64,000 nucleotides of DNA, from NCBI GenBank assembly GCA_034766995.1, contig CM068314.1, positions 37,705,708 to 37,769,707 of the forward strand, read 5' to 3'. The notes below the pieces were generated by a model. That model was not told where the DNA came from, did no database searches, and saw only the letters and a list, made by a program, of their open reading frames with translations. Shown here piece after piece: positions 37,955-51,893 of the stretch; position 1 is the stretch's first letter; each line of letters starts with the position of its first letter. This DNA comes from Acanthacorydalis orientalis (lineage: Eukaryota; Arthropoda; Insecta; Megaloptera; Corydalidae). The translations under genes and the position numbers were made by a program.

Positions 37955-38914
37955 AAAGAGAGAGAAATGGATATATAATTTCCTGTTTGACAATAACTAA
38001 TTTCAAACAATCAATATTTTTTATAAAAGAAAATTCTTATTTGTGAAAATTATATTATTTGATAATATCAAGGAGAGTTTTTTGTGATGATTGTAGCAAT
38101 CAATTTTTATTTGTACTAAACAATGATGTACAAATGTAGAAATATTAAAGCTTACAATTGTAAAATATATATTTTTTTCATATTCATTTATTTATTTACG
38201 TTCAGTATTATGGAAGGGGTTTTTATTAGAGTAATGGCCTTTTATAATTATATAGTAAAGTAATTATTTCCATTAGTTTTTTAATTCAATGAAACGTAAC
38301 TATAATCTTATTGAAACACCTCAAAAATCTACGGATGATTTCTATTATACCTATTTACTTTATATGATTAAGAAACTTTATATAAATGTCTCACTTTACA
38401 GTGAAATATTATCTCAGTTTTAACAACGTTTCTGTATTTAAAATATTTCATGAATACAAATGCTGTAGATATTGATGCAGACATTGAACAAAATTATTTA
38501 TAAAAATAGTCTATTTAACCTTCATGTACTATATTATTTTTACCGAATGATATATTTCGACGTATTACGAATGTTATGGTAATTTCAGGTCGATCTAATC
38601 AAAAAAAAAATTGTGGTCATAATTTATACTTTTTTTCTTAAATTTTAATTTAAAAGTAGAAAAGAAATGAATACCGTGCGTATATAAAAGATGTTCTTCT
38701 TCATATTGTTCGTTATCCATTTTCACAAAGACAATTGGAACTGAACTTTATAGTAGACTCATTTAAAAAGTCATTTCATTCATTAAACTCGGCAAAGAAG
38801 AGTTGAACGTATTGTACTGGTAATGAATCTATTCAACTTAGATGCTGAAAGTCTTCCTCTTTGATTAACACGATAGAAATGTTCTGATATACAAATTAGC
38901 TCACATACATATAC

Positions 38915-38916
<2 letters not shown>

Positions 38917-38964
<48 letters not shown>

Positions 38965-38972
38965 GTATGTAT
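38917..38972. repeat. (TA)n microsatellite
   Basis: TA run of 42 bp ending in GTATATGTATGTATA. Confidence 0.95.
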
Positions 38973-39647
38973 AATTATATATGTACTTTCTTAGATGAAT
39001 CAGAATTCAGCGGAGTCCGTAGAAGTATATTTGACATTTGAAACATTTTTTATTATATTTTTGCTTTGAAATAAGAATATATAATTACAAAATTTAAAAA
39101 TAAAAATTAATATTACATTTAATTGTATCCTTTTGGTGTCATTTCTATTATATAACAAAAATGGTTCTCTATAAATGCTTAAGAGAACTTAAAAAATTTA
39201 AAATCACTGGAAAGTATTTTTGATTGATTTTGAAATTAAATCGTTAATTCAATCTCAGTTGTAACGAACAGATTTTTTGGATATTTTAAGAGGTAAAAAC
39301 TTTAATTAGATTATTGGTTACCACTTTATTACAATTCCAATGTGGATTTTGAAATATGACCCTATTTTGAATGAGTTCCGGTACACTTTTTTCGAGTATC
39401 TATAGCAGGAAACTTTATTTTTGGTTAAAATATGTGAAAAGAGTTATATACTGTACTATTTCCATTTCGATTTTTCATCAATAATTAATGTTTGTTATTA
39501 ATGTTTAAATATATTTTTCTAAGAATAAGGAAAACTGAATAGTATCTTCGTCGCTATTTTAATTTGATGATAATCATTATTTATAAAAATATTAAGTGCA
39601 CATGATATTCTAGCTTTTTAACAATAAAGAAAAACGCATTAAATGAT

Positions 39648-39672
39648 TATATATATATATATATATATATAT
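39648..39672. repeat. Short (TA)n tract
   Basis: TA run of 25 bp. Confidence 0.93.
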
Positions 39673-41214
39673 TTGTATTTTACCATAAAAAATTAATGAC
39701 AGTAAAATTGATCATTAAAATTATTTTTAATTATAATTAATTTTTAATGGAATTATTCATATTTTATTTATCCATTCTTTTTCATTTGTTCATAGCACTT
39801 TACTTATTGTATTTGTTTTTTTTCTTTTTTAGTGTTCCGTTTTTCCCATCAAACTTATATTTGTTATAATTTTTAAGAAAGTCTCTATTCAAATACTTAG
39901 TCCTTTTTAAATTCTGTTACTAAATATCGCTTATGTGTTTGTAACAGTTGCTTTTGATGAAATATGTTTACTTTTTGTATACTTTGATTGATTTTTATGC
40001 TAGCTTGCAATATATTTTAATCTTGACTGACACTTCTGTTTAATAAACGATGTGTAATGGAATGACAAAAAACAGCTTAAAATACGATTGATGGATGACT
40101 CGTCTGATGAAGTGATATGAAAAATATGTTTATATTAATTATAATTTCATATTAGTCAATGTTCTAATAAAAACTTGAATATTTTTATTCCACCTATAAT
40201 TAAATATAAGTTCTATAAAAAAAAAATAAAAAAATATAACATTTTCGTTCAGACAAAATATTTCATTAAAAATAAAATTTAGTTTAGTTTATTATCAAAA
40301 TTGTATGAACGTCTATATATAAATGAGGGAATTTATATAAATTCAATTTTATTTTACTTATTTTTAGTAAACCTTTAAGATAAATCTATTATTGATGTAA
40401 AGACTATTATCGATGATTGTAAATGTCTGAATGTACTGACAAAGAAATTCAAATTAATAAAAATATTATTATAAAATAATTGTATTTTTTTGAATTCGTA
40501 TTTTTTTATTATCGCTTATTTTAAATATTAAAAAAGGGATAAATTCTGATCATTTTTGGATACAAAAGTATTTTCTTACTTAAGATAGTTTTAGAAAAAA
40601 ATAATTAATATAAAGGATGTAGTAAATAGAATAACTTGGCACTTTAATTGTATGTTGATTCAATTTAGTTATAAATTTTATGCTTGAAATGCGCACTTAA
40701 AAGCATTTATAATATAATTTCAATAAAATTCTATTAGTAAGAATTACTCTCCTTTCACATAATTGTATAGAAAATTCTTGGAATTTATTTTATTCAACGA
40801 GAAATAAAAAGACAATCTTGTAATAGAATAGTCGTATTAAAACGGTCAGAATAAGTTAAGGGTATAGTTAATTCTCTATAAGTACATAATATATTAACTG
40901 AAACAGTATCATATATGATTTAAAAATAAACTCCAATCAAAAGAGACGAAAACGAAAATAGAACTTGAAGCTAATTGCAGGTTACTATTATACACATCTG
41001 TTCAGGCATCTGACACACACAATATGAACATTTCAGTAGACAGTGTGTTTAACTTATTTGTGTGTTTCAATTATCATTTGAACATTTTGTTCATTCTCTT
41101 TGATTTACTTGTAGAGGTACATTACGCTCGTTATATTTATTAAAGTTTATACATCAAAATACTAAGTGTATTTATTTGTATAGAGGTATAATTTTCAAAA
41201 GTTACAATCATATG

Positions 41215-41219
<5 letters not shown>

Positions 41220-41262
<43 letters not shown>
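41220..41262. repeat. (TA)n(TG)n microsatellite
   Basis: TA run of 35 bp followed by four TG units. Confidence 0.95.
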
Positions 41263-42157
41263 TTATTATATTTATGGGCCTTAAGCGATATTCGAACTAT
41301 ATATAAATATAAGACCATAATGTAGATGAGGTTCACAAAATTATAAATATTTATCATAAATTTAATATTATTAAAATATAAACGTTGGGATACAAACGTG
41401 ATTTTTATTTTTTTTACGTACTGTATGTAGAAGGTTACCAAAAGTTTAGTAAGTTATGAAGCTAGTCTATATATTTGAATATGTCGCTTGTAATATTTTT
41501 TTTCGTATTTCAATTAATTGGCATATAGAGTGTAGAGTTACTCAATTAGAAAAATATTTGATATGTTGTTATTAATCCATGCTAATTACAGAAGCGTAAA
41601 AAAGCACGTTTAACGTCTTAAAGCATAATACATAGTAAATGAAGCTGTGATGCTCATGAAAAATATTTAACAATAACTTTTCAATGCTCAATTGGTAATT
41701 AGTTATAATCCATTAGTACCAACTATATTCTATGTACTAGATGTGTGGATATAACTTGAATCTATCACAAAAAATGTCATATGTACTTAAATTTATTTGA
41801 GCTCTATCTGTATCTTAAACGTAAATAAATATCTAAAATGTATTTTGTGTAATTATTATAAATATTGTTTAAATGGAAAACAGTAATGATTTTCTGAGTA
41901 AAATATTTTATGTGTAAGTAAAATCTTATTTAGAAATATTTATTTACGTTTGTAGTGAATATAAAATAGACTTTCATTATATTTTTTTAACAAAATACTT
42001 AATTTTAGAAAAAAATGCTATTTAACTTCTATTGTGCGGTAAAGCAATGATAGTTTGAACCAATATTACCAAACAAGAGAGTTAACTAAAAAATAAATTT
42101 GCATACATGGAAAGGCAAAAAATACACAGGGATAATAGAATTACTGTAACATACACA

Positions 42158-42160
<3 letters not shown>

Positions 42161-42188
<28 letters not shown>
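42161..42188. repeat. (TA)n microsatellite
   Basis: TA run of 28 bp. Confidence 0.94.
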
Positions 42189-42191
<3 letters not shown>

Positions 42192-42600
42192 CATGTATTG
42201 AGTATATGATCTTTTTTGGTTCCGATTAATGGATTAAGTCTTGATGAATAAAACTAAATTTCTGCTCGATATTAAACTTCTATTAGAAGAGTTAAAACTA
42301 AAGAGGGAAAAATAAATTACAGGTCTAAATATATTAGAGTAATTAAAAGTATTGAGTGCTCAAATTAGTAAGGTTATATTGTAATGAAATTATAAATAAC
42401 TGAATAAAATATCTATACTTACGTTTTGGAAACTGAGATTTTTAATTTTAATATTTATTTCTTTTACATAATACTTTTATATTATTTATAAATATGTTTT
42501 ATTAAAATTAATTTTGAATAATTTTTGAATGTATATTTATTTAGTAAATATATAATATCAGTTACGTATTACACATAAATAAATGTATAATACATGTATT

Positions 42601-42624
42601 TACACACACATATACACATACACC

Positions 42625-42706
<82 letters not shown>
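42601..42706. repeat. (CA)n(TA)n microsatellite, long
   Basis: CA repeats with ATA and CCC interruptions, then about 60 bp of TA; the opposite orientation of most TA/TG tracts here. Confidence 0.96.
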
Positions 42707-42709
<3 letters not shown>

Positions 42710-43688
42710 GTTATGCTTATGACTGGGATTATAAATTAGAAAAATAATTATTAAAACTTTTTCTAAACTTATAATCTATAATTATTTACATTACAAATTC
42801 TTTTACATCCAATTTTAATGTAAAACTTACGAAAATAAAATTTAATGTTATTTGTTTATCAGTAAATTTAATTATTGCATTCCATAAATTGAAAACACCT
42901 GTAAATATTAAAATCATAAATGTGAACCATCCCCAATTCTGAACGATAATTGAATTTTAATTCTTAAAAGCTTTTAAATTTGTAAAAGCACAATAGATGT
43001 AACGCAATTACTGATTTTAAAAATATAACAGTCATGCCATATTTTTTATAGAAATTAACATTCTTTTCTTAAATAGAATATTAATGTTAAGTTAGATTTG
43101 CAATTAGAAAGGATAGTTTTTTTCATATTAAAATTTAGACTGAAAGCCTGACAGACAAATAGTTTGTTAAAGTAATTGGAAAAAATTATACTTTTCTCTC
43201 GAACTTTGAATTCTGTAATTAATTTGAACTTGAAAATATGTAAGAATTAGCGAAGACGGTGATTTTAACATTAAAATTTTGTATAGAGATACATATTCTT
43301 TTTATATAATAAGATACTAATGAATTAAAAGTTGAACTTAATTGAACTTATTATACAAAGAAAGGTTTGCTCTTTTATTTTTGTATCAACATATGAAAGG
43401 AATAAAAGATTGAAAATAAAAGATATAGAAGTAAATAAATTTAATTAACAAAAAAATTCATTTCAACTAATAAGCAATAAAAAACATAAGAGGTACATTT
43501 GATCTTTAAAAAATATACAAACATAAAGCTAACTACATGACGAATTTAAATGATACATTTTTAATATTAAACCAACAAATACTTATGCTAAAAAGTTATT
43601 TATTCAGTCGCATTCAATTTATTTATTTTATTAACTTTATACAAGATGATACAAGTATTATGTTCCTATTATTAAAAGGAAATATTCC

Positions 43689-43691
<3 letters not shown>

Positions 43692-43722
<31 letters not shown>
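43692..43722. repeat. (TA)n microsatellite
   Basis: TA run of 31 bp. Confidence 0.95.
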
Positions 43723-43724
<2 letters not shown>

Positions 43725-43860
43725 CTTATTTTTTTTATTATTAAATTTAATTAAATATCAAATATATCAAATCTCCTATTATAAGTACCGCAGCATGTTA
43801 AAACTTACGGTTCAATACATTGTGATATACTGTTTTGTAACAGGGGCTGCAAACTTCTTT

Positions 43861-43863
<3 letters not shown>

Positions 43864-43929
<66 letters not shown>
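43864..43929. repeat. (TA)n microsatellite, long
   Basis: Perfect TA run of 66 bp after ACAC. Confidence 0.97.
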
Positions 43930-43932
<3 letters not shown>

Positions 43933-44437
43933 TTAGATAAGGAAGGGAAGATACAGTTTCTATCAAAGTATTGGTTAACAAATCAAATTTATGATCATGG
44001 AATCATATGCATGAAACGATCTTAGATAAATTTTAGTATTGGAAAATTGACTAATATGCCAATAGTTTAAATCTAGGTTTATGACAGATTTTCCTTTTAT
44101 TATTAATTGATTGTTCTTAGTGAATAAAAACATTTTTAGATTATTATTTCTTGTAGTCATTTTTATATAAAAACAAATTTATGAAAGTTTTGTAGTGATG
44201 AGCCTGTACAATTCAAGTATTAAGTAATATTAAATAGGTTTAATCATTATTTTGAACGAAACATAATTGAAATGTTAATATGTAAACATTTTTAGATTTT
44301 AAGCTGTAAAATATATCGAATGAATTTTCGCTCATTATTTTTTTTATGAAAAATAATTAATGTTAAGGGTTAAAGCTAATAATGTAGAAAAATAATTCAA
44401 TTTTTTAACATTTTATGATTTTTTTAATACCGCATAA

Positions 44438-44457
44438 CTCTCTATCTCTCTCTCTGT

Positions 44458-44498
<41 letters not shown>
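44438..44498. repeat. (CT)n(TA)n microsatellite
   Basis: CTCTCTATCTCTCTCTCTG then 37 bp of TA. Confidence 0.94.
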
Positions 44499-44501
<3 letters not shown>

Positions 44502-44574
44502 CCAGCGTTTCAAATATTTTAAACTATGTAATCAGAAGAGACAATATAACATCACTCATTTGATATTAAACTGG

Positions 44575-44577
<3 letters not shown>

Positions 44578-44620
<43 letters not shown>
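44578..44620. repeat. (TA)n microsatellite
   Basis: TA run of 43 bp. Confidence 0.96.
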
Positions 44621-44623
<3 letters not shown>

Positions 44624-44999
44624 GATCGTGTGCAGCCATCTTTATTCTTTATGCTCTGTAATTGTTTTCATTTCTATCTAACCTTTATTATATGCCATTA
44701 ATCACAGCAAATTATATTCTAAATGATTTTTAAGGATAGTAATATACATGTTCATTTCTTAAATTATTCCATATTCTTATATGTATACATTAGTTTTGGA
44801 TATAGATAACTTCTCTGTTATGACTGAAAATATCTAAAAAAATATCTAGTATAGAAACAGTCAAACTCTATTATATCAAGTATGCTGGATCGATTGCCTT
44901 TTCATATTATAACCGATCAGTGACAAATTTTACTAAGATATTAAATTGTTCTTAATAAATCTTAGTTACAGTACTCGTTGTACATCATATTGAAGAATA

Positions 45000-45001
<2 letters not shown>

Positions 45002-45048
<47 letters not shown>
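45002..45048. repeat. (TA)n microsatellite
   Basis: TA run of about 43 bp. Confidence 0.96.
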
Positions 45049-45050
<2 letters not shown>

Positions 45051-45433
45051 TACCTAGATAAAATGTATAAATATATCCATATCGTTATGTACTCTAAAAT
45101 ATAAATATATATATAAGTCTGTAATTAAAATATTTAAAATATTAATAAAAATCATAAAAAAGCGTATGCGCAACACAGTACGTGCGCTAGAAGTGAAATT
45201 TCTTTACTGTCGGTTGAAATGTAGTTTTAAGAGCATTGTATCATGTATGATAAATGAATAGTTTCGTTTTTGTTTATTATTATTTTAAGAATCAGTATAA
45301 GAGAGAAGACGAGGTAAAATTTAATATAATAGAAAGATGTTAAATATAAAACAATAAGAATTGAATTAGAAAATTAACATTTATTTTATTATATTTCATC
45401 AACTTCCATGATTTTTTCTGGCGGAAATTTAAT

Positions 45434-45497
45434 TGATACAACTGATACTACATGATACTGATACTACTGATGACTACTGATACTACTGCTCATGACA
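45434..45497. repeat. GATACTACT-type short tandem repeat
   Basis: Irregular repeats of GATACTACT and GATGACTACT with several variants. Confidence 0.85.
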
Positions 45498-45572
45498 ACT
45501 GAAATATGAAGTGTATGTTCTGAGATATCGCGAAAAGAACATCTATAGTAGTATCCGATATTATGTTTGCGA

Positions 45573-45863
45573 TTATGGGACGTTATTCATACTTAAATTA
45601 AGTTTTTCACGTAGAAAATTAAGTAAGTGACGCTGAATCTTCTGACGCGAAATTGACATTAAATCCCCACTGAAAATCATTGGTAGTTTATCATCTCCTC
45701 TTCCAAGGAGCACTGCACCTCCATGAATGTACGGTGGTAATAAACGGTGTACAAAATAGATTATATCATCCATTTGTTGATTCGCAGAAATGTAAATGGC
45801 TACAATTACAATCATTTTTCCGTCTTCTATTTTACACTCAGCAACGCAGAATTCATCAACTGA
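45573..45863 (-). pseudogene. Endonuclease/exonuclease/phosphatase-domain relic from a mobile element
   Basis: The minus strand reads SVDEFCVAECKIEDGKMIVI, then VAIYISANQQMDDIIYFVHR, GGAVLLGRGDDKLPMIFSGD and FLREKLNLSMNN. This order (E-C motif, YISPNQ-like block, the P.I..GDFN-like catalytic strand, FL...F.L...) is that of a recurrent endonuclease/exonuclease/phosphatase domain found in insect repetitive ORFs, often beside PIF1/Helitron-type helicases or in retroelements. The normally invariant GDFN has become GDLM, and a stop lies just upstream of the first matching residue (45864-45890), so this is a fragment without activity. The carrier element class cannot be fixed from this piece; a diverged host copy is unlikely. 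Confidence 0.62.
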
Positions 45864-45889
45864 TGTCTGTCACAGTAGCACAAAAAACT

Positions 45890-46095
45890 GGGATGGTGCA
45901 ACAGTCATATCTATGAACGGAGGAACAATGTTAATTAAACCGGCGCTCATTTCTGCCGTCTATGCATGAGACATCCTCTTTCTCTATCCCCTCTTCTCCC
46001 TTCCTACGACGGAACAACTTCTGTAACACTTTTTGTCTTGGACTTGAAAATTTACTCTTATCGCGGCCAAAGGAAGTTTCACTTCAAAAAGTCCA
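45890..46095. other. GC-richer segment adjoining the nuclease relic
   Basis: Notable motifs are CATCCTCTTTCTCTATCCCC and TCTTATCGCGGCCAAAGG. It is likely part of the same inserted element as the nuclease relic but has no recognised protein or RNA similarity. Confidence 0.35.
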
Positions 46096-46415
46096 AAATG
46101 TTACTCTAATTACAAATTCCTAGTGCTCTTTGAAATAATATTCCGTCTATTTTAAAACTTTTAATTTATCTTATCAATAAACTACAAAATTTATGATCGA
46201 AATGATGTTCGTATCATTATTTCTAATTAGTTGGTGTTTATTTCTCATTAGGTAAAAAATGAAGTTGTTCATGGGGACAAAATTTATTCGATATATCCGT
46301 GAAACAAATTCATTATACGTGTTTGTAAGGAAATTAGCATGCATAATCATTATGAATATTTCTTGATTATAATTGTAAATTCCTTATATATGTACATATT
46401 ACAACAAAATCTAAC

Positions 46416-46476
<61 letters not shown>

Positions 46477-47310
46477 TCAGATTATAACATTATCATGCTT
46501 TGTAAAAATATGCTTATTATTTGAAAAATGCACAAATGTTTGATTAAAAATGTCAAAGTTCAGAACGATGCTAAGTTTTCTCATTTCTTTAATGGAATCG
46601 GAAGTTTTCAAAATTTCACTAAACTAAAATACAAAGTAAATTCAATTATAAATTTTATCAACGTTTAAAAACTTGTTTTGCATATACATATCGTAAATAA
46701 AGGTTCTATTTATATAACAACGGTCGTGAACTAGATATCATTAGTTTTAACAAAAAGTGTAATTGACAATTATATTTAAAGTAATTTAAAATAATAACCA
46801 TAAATATAAAATTTATTATTGATAAATTTAATTAAGTTATAAATTATATCAATGAAAATTATTGTACTTATAAGATAAAAATAAACTCAATTTATTAAAT
46901 TATTCAAGTGATCATAAATATTATACGTTTCAAATAGTTTGGTTATTAAAATTAATAACTATTCTAAAATGTAGATTATACTAAAAGAATATTTGGAAAT
47001 TGTCTGCATAATACATATATCGTAAAATTATGAATGAAAATTAAATTGCATTAAAACGATTCAATGAATTTTGCAAATCACTGATATCAAATATAGCTCA
47101 ATAATTCAGAACTATTGAAAATGAAATATGTTTCGGACATTTAACAGATCTTTTTATATATATTCTACATTTTTGATTATAAATAGAATGTTATTGAAAC
47201 TTGATAAAATGAAGTTATAAAAATAGTATAAAAAAATTTTAACAAGCGATTTTGATTGAATTGTAGAAATACAATGATGTTCCTTATAAATAAAATTCAA
47301 TTGTATGCTT
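46096..47310. other. AT-rich DNA, no gene
   Basis: A single microsatellite; the rest shows no motif. Confidence 0.6.
46420..46473. repeat. (TA)n microsatellite
   Basis: Perfect TA run of 54 bp. Confidence 0.97.
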
Positions 47311-47316
47311 TCATAC

Positions 47317-47579
47317 ATATATATATATATATATTTATATATATGTATATATAAAAATATATATGAATATATGTATATATATATGTATGTATATATGTAT
47401 GTATGTATATATGTATGTATATATATATATATATGTATGTATATATATATATATATGTATGTATATATATATATGTATGTATATATATATGTATATATAT
47501 ATATATGTATATATATGTATATATGTATATATATGTATATATGTATATATGTATATATATGTATATATGTATATATATG

Positions 47580-47632
<53 letters not shown>

Positions 47633-47690
47633 GTGTATATATATATATGTATATATATGTATATATATATAAGTATATTTATTTATATGC
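47317..47690. repeat. Imperfect TATA/TATG low-complexity block
   Basis: About 370 bp built from TA runs punctuated by G to give TATG and GTATGTA variants on the plus strand. Frames on both strands run open but encode only Tyr, Ile, Met, Val, Cys and His combinations from the repeat, so they are not genes. Confidence 0.97.
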
Positions 47691-47719
47691 AATATTACAT
47701 GTAAATAAATAAAAGTAAA

Positions 47720-47833
<114 letters not shown>

Positions 47834-48389
47834 TGCTCTGTATCTTTATAAAAGAATAATTTTTATTTTTAGATAAAATTTATTTTATTTTAACTTGGAC
47901 TTATAATTATTAAATACGTTTTTGTGAAAATGACTGATTATTGAATGACTTATTTATATTGAATGGAGTTGATTTTGAAAAGTTTGAAATAATTGATAAT
48001 TAATATTTAAAACAAAGTAGAAAAACAATATTTATGGTTACCATCTATTTTGTTGAACAAGCATGAGTTTTTTTTATTAACACTTGCATCAATTTTCAAC
48101 ACAATGTTTTTAAGCGGACGCTAAAAGACATCATCAATCACCCAACGTGACCTGTCCTGTTGGTTAGTAAGCGACCTTTTTAACCAGCAGCGGTACAGAC
48201 GTTAACATACAACTACTGCTTCTGAGTGGAGAAGAACACGTTTTCTGCAATAAGTTATTTGAAATGTAGTGTTAAAAACTGACACTTATCATTTGAGAAC
48301 ACACGAGAAAATCTTTTTTATTTTTATGTAAAAAGTTTATATTTATTGTTGATCTTGTAGTATACATTTGTAGATCCTTATAATACATT

Positions 48390-48392
<3 letters not shown>

Positions 48393-48433
<41 letters not shown>
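48393..48433. repeat. (TA)n microsatellite
   Basis: TA run of 41 bp. Confidence 0.96.
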
Positions 48434-48436
<3 letters not shown>

Positions 48437-48775
48437 CAATATATAATTATATTAATACTCGTATATTCTATTTTATTTTTATATCTGAAAATGAGAAATT
48501 TGACATTAATACTAAAGGGTACTTAATTTTATTTGTGCTACTTATATTTATTTTTTAAATAACATTTTAATTATAAATATTTTTATTAAATAGGTTTTAT
48601 TGCGTTAATTTTGAATGCAGATTTTACTTTTTAACAGTCTACTTTATTTAACAAGTTTCATTACATTCATTAGCTACTATAATTCATTACAGTTACGTAA
48701 AATACTATTAAAATAAATATACAAAAGATTCAAATAATCAGAAAAATATAATTATTAAAAATGAAAAATAAATAA

Positions 48776-48778
<3 letters not shown>

Positions 48779-48813
<35 letters not shown>
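48779..48813. repeat. (TA)n microsatellite
   Basis: TA run of 35 bp. Confidence 0.95.
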
Positions 48814-48816
<3 letters not shown>

Positions 48817-49620
48817 AATTTGTCTATATAATCATTCTCGCAGATATATTGCAATGTAGTTCTTTTAAATAAAAATATGTTAGTATGTTTATATAATTAC
48901 TTTCCAACTTATGTTGCAACGTAATTGGTTTATAAAGTCGCACAATTCATTGCAGTTGTTATGATATGATAATTATATCATAAAAATTCTATATATATAT
49001 TCAAGTATATGTGTGTGTCCATCTCTCTTTTTTTAGTGCTCTGTTATATGCATAATATAATATTAGATCAAGATGATTAGATTTTTCATTATATTTATTA
49101 TATATAAAAAATGAACATAAGGAAAATGGTATATTATATATATATATTGTTACACAGTTTGTGTTAATGAGAATTCATTGAAAATTATAAAGAAAATATA
49201 ATTAAAATTCGAAAAAATTAAACATATTTAATGTAAATATTTATAAAGAAGTAATAGAAGAAATGCCAAAAAAACTTTGATATCTTTTTAAGAAAAATAA
49301 TTAAATCTCTTATTATATTGCAAAATAATAAAATATACTTTATTCTTTGCTGTTATAGCATTAGAAATTGTATAATAATTATTTAATGTATACAACTAAA
49401 ATATGGAAATGTAAAATATTGTTTCTAATGCATAATTACTTTTTTATCATTCAATATATGTATACCTCTGAAATGCAAATTATCATAAATAATATATTTT
49501 TTTATAATTAACTGAAATAGAAGTTGAATTAAAATAAAAATAATATTGTGCATACTAAGTTAGTTTCAAATTGTATAGAGTACGCAAAAAATCAAACTAC
49601 AATACCATAAAGAAACAATG

Positions 49621-49622
<2 letters not shown>

Positions 49623-49653
<31 letters not shown>
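49623..49653. repeat. (TA)n microsatellite with ACGAGTA end
   Basis: TA run followed by TACGAGTATTATATA; the same interruption as at 3.50 and 37.89 kb. Confidence 0.94.
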
Positions 49654-49712
49654 CGAGTATTATATAAAAAATTAATTTATACGGAAAACATATGTTTTGT
49701 GATATTTGCTCA

Positions 49713-49715
<3 letters not shown>

Positions 49716-49757
<42 letters not shown>
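49716..49757. repeat. (TA)n microsatellite
   Basis: TA run of 41 bp then TTTATG. Confidence 0.95.
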
Positions 49758-49761
<4 letters not shown>

Positions 49762-50828
49762 GTACATGTACATACAGGTATATATGTGTGTTTTTACTAT
49801 CTATAGAGAATAAACAGAGCACATAGTTGATTTCAAAATAATGCTATTTGTGTAAATATGAGTTAGATACGTACATATATCAGTAAAGTTTGTAACATAT
49901 TGTTGGCGCTAGTTCAAATAGTCTACATTTTCCATGTAGAAGGATTTATAATGAGTAAACGCTATTTTTATTTTTAAACTGGAGTACAACAGTATATATT
50001 ATGGAATATTGATGGGGATTTCTATATTTAAACACTACTGTTTTGTAATGATATTTTATTTTATAAAATTTAGTACCTTTTATAACATTTTTAAAAAAAT
50101 GGACATTTCTGTGTGTATATATATATATAAATTTTTGAATGTGAATTTCAATATTTAATATGTAAATATATCAAATCATAAATATTTATCCTTACTTATA
50201 TTTTTTTCTTTTTCATGAAGTATACCTTTTTTAAAATTATTCATTTTTTTATTTTTTTTTAAAGAACTGCATTTAAAACTACACATGATAATCATGCTTT
50301 AATACTGATATGGTATAAAACAATATGGTACAAATTGATGAAATTTGATTTGTTTCATTGAACAAATCTTTAATAAAGTAATATATTTTATAATAAAGTA
50401 TGATATTTATGATATAATTATTTTTTGTCACTTTATACATTAATTGTAAATTGTGACACAGATGAAACGAAATAATAAATTTTATCGTATTGTAAAAATT
50501 AATTTGGTTTTGATATATCGAATTTTTCAGATCTAATAGTTTTAATTGTGTCGTTTTTTTTATTCTGATATATTTTTCTGTCTAATATTACTGGTTTAGT
50601 TCCTAGTATCTTTTTCAGATATGTATTTTTTAATTGTGCTTTTTATCGTAATTGAACAATAATTATGTAAAAATGGCACAGGTACCAAAAGCAGTTTAGA
50701 ATACAACAAAATATATATATCAAATCAAATTTAAATAATGATATTTCATTTTGAATAGCTTAGCAGAAAATATTAGTAGATCTTACCAAGAAATTTTGTA
50801 AAATATAAAAAACTTTTGTGATGCACTT

Positions 50829-50882
50829 TTATATATATATATATATATATGTGCATGTGTATGTGTGAGCGTGTGTGTGTAT
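50829..50882. repeat. (TA)n(TG)n microsatellite
   Basis: TA run of 22 bp then TG units with CA and AGC interruptions. Confidence 0.93.
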
Positions 50883-51499
50883 AAATGTTTATTTTAAATA
50901 GTAACTTTAGTTTTTGAATATATATTTTTATAGAAATAATAATATATTACACTATGAAATACTTGCAACTATTACATCATCATATGGTGGTGATGTTTTA
51001 AAAAGTTCGTTATTTTTGTAAAAAATATAATAGATAATGAATAATAAACAATTACTGTTATCTTAAATTCTAAGAAAATACGTTAAATATATGCACAGCA
51101 TTTTAAAAAAATAATATGTGCACAGAAAGTATTTAAAAAATGTTTTATTTTCTTTCACTGTTTTTCTCTGTTGTACCATCTAGATTTAAATGCATGTTCT
51201 GGGCTAATTATTTAAATGTCCTTAAAAATTTGTTTGGAATTTACTGTTTTCTATTATTAATAACGTTAAACAGTAGGTGTACCAACTTTTTGCATACTAA
51301 AGATGATCTTTTATTTTATAAACAAAATGATATTTTTCATAACTACTTTAGCCTAAACTGTCCGGTGAATGTTTATTTTATGTTAATTTTTATATTCACT
51401 AGAATCATCGTTTGTTTTCTCAAAATTAATAACCCGATTATTAATTTTGAGATAATTTTGAGATTTTCAGTTTAAACAGTTCTATTACATATATTATAG

Positions 51500-51507
<8 letters not shown>

Positions 51508-51555
<48 letters not shown>
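51508..51555. repeat. (TA)n(TG)n microsatellite
   Basis: TA run of 30 bp followed by nine TG units. Confidence 0.96.
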
Positions 51556-51596
51556 GCGTACTTTTGAAATTTTAAAAATTATTTTTCTTTTATTTC

Positions 51597-51624
51597 TAAT
51601 CAAATATAATATTATATTTGATTA
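51597..51624. repeat. Perfect 28-bp palindrome
   Basis: TAATCAAATATAAT followed immediately by its exact reverse complement, with no spacer. Confidence 0.9.
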
Positions 51625-51893
51625 CTAATTAACATTAACAAAAATTGGTTTCTTTTTAGAAACAAACTCTCTAATAATAAATCTCTCACCTTTAATAAGA
51701 AACTTAAATTATAATTTCAAATACATCTTGTATTAAAAATTATAATATTAAGCAATATTTTTGAACTAAATGTATCTATAATATATAAAGGTAGTTCAAA
51801 AACTATGCTCATCATTTTATTATACTAGTATATTTTTTTAAATTGTGTTTAATAATAGTAGAATTATATACCATGTATACGAGTAAACTTGTA

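Larger units (their letters stand above)
35333..45430. other. Ten kilobases of AT-rich DNA without supported genes
   Basis: Contains about 15 microsatellites and one perfect hairpin (36858-36891). A less AT-rich stretch at 36230-36550 has short plus-strand frames broken by stops and no recognised motif. A small patch at 45160-45240 (GCGTATGCGCAACACAGTAC) is unexplained. No transposase or RNA gene was seen. Confidence 0.6.
47834..51893. other. AT-rich DNA, no gene supported
   Basis: Seven microsatellites; a GC-richer patch at 48110-48245 of unknown nature; a perfect 28-bp palindrome at 51.6 kb. The 111-codon hydrophobic plus-strand frame at 51140-51475 has no recognised family signature. Confidence 0.55.

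Noticed and set aside
51140..51475. Hydrophobic 111-codon plus-strand frame, possibly membrane protein
   Set aside because: Phe/Leu/Ile/Asn richness is expected from AT-rich noise and no family signature is present.
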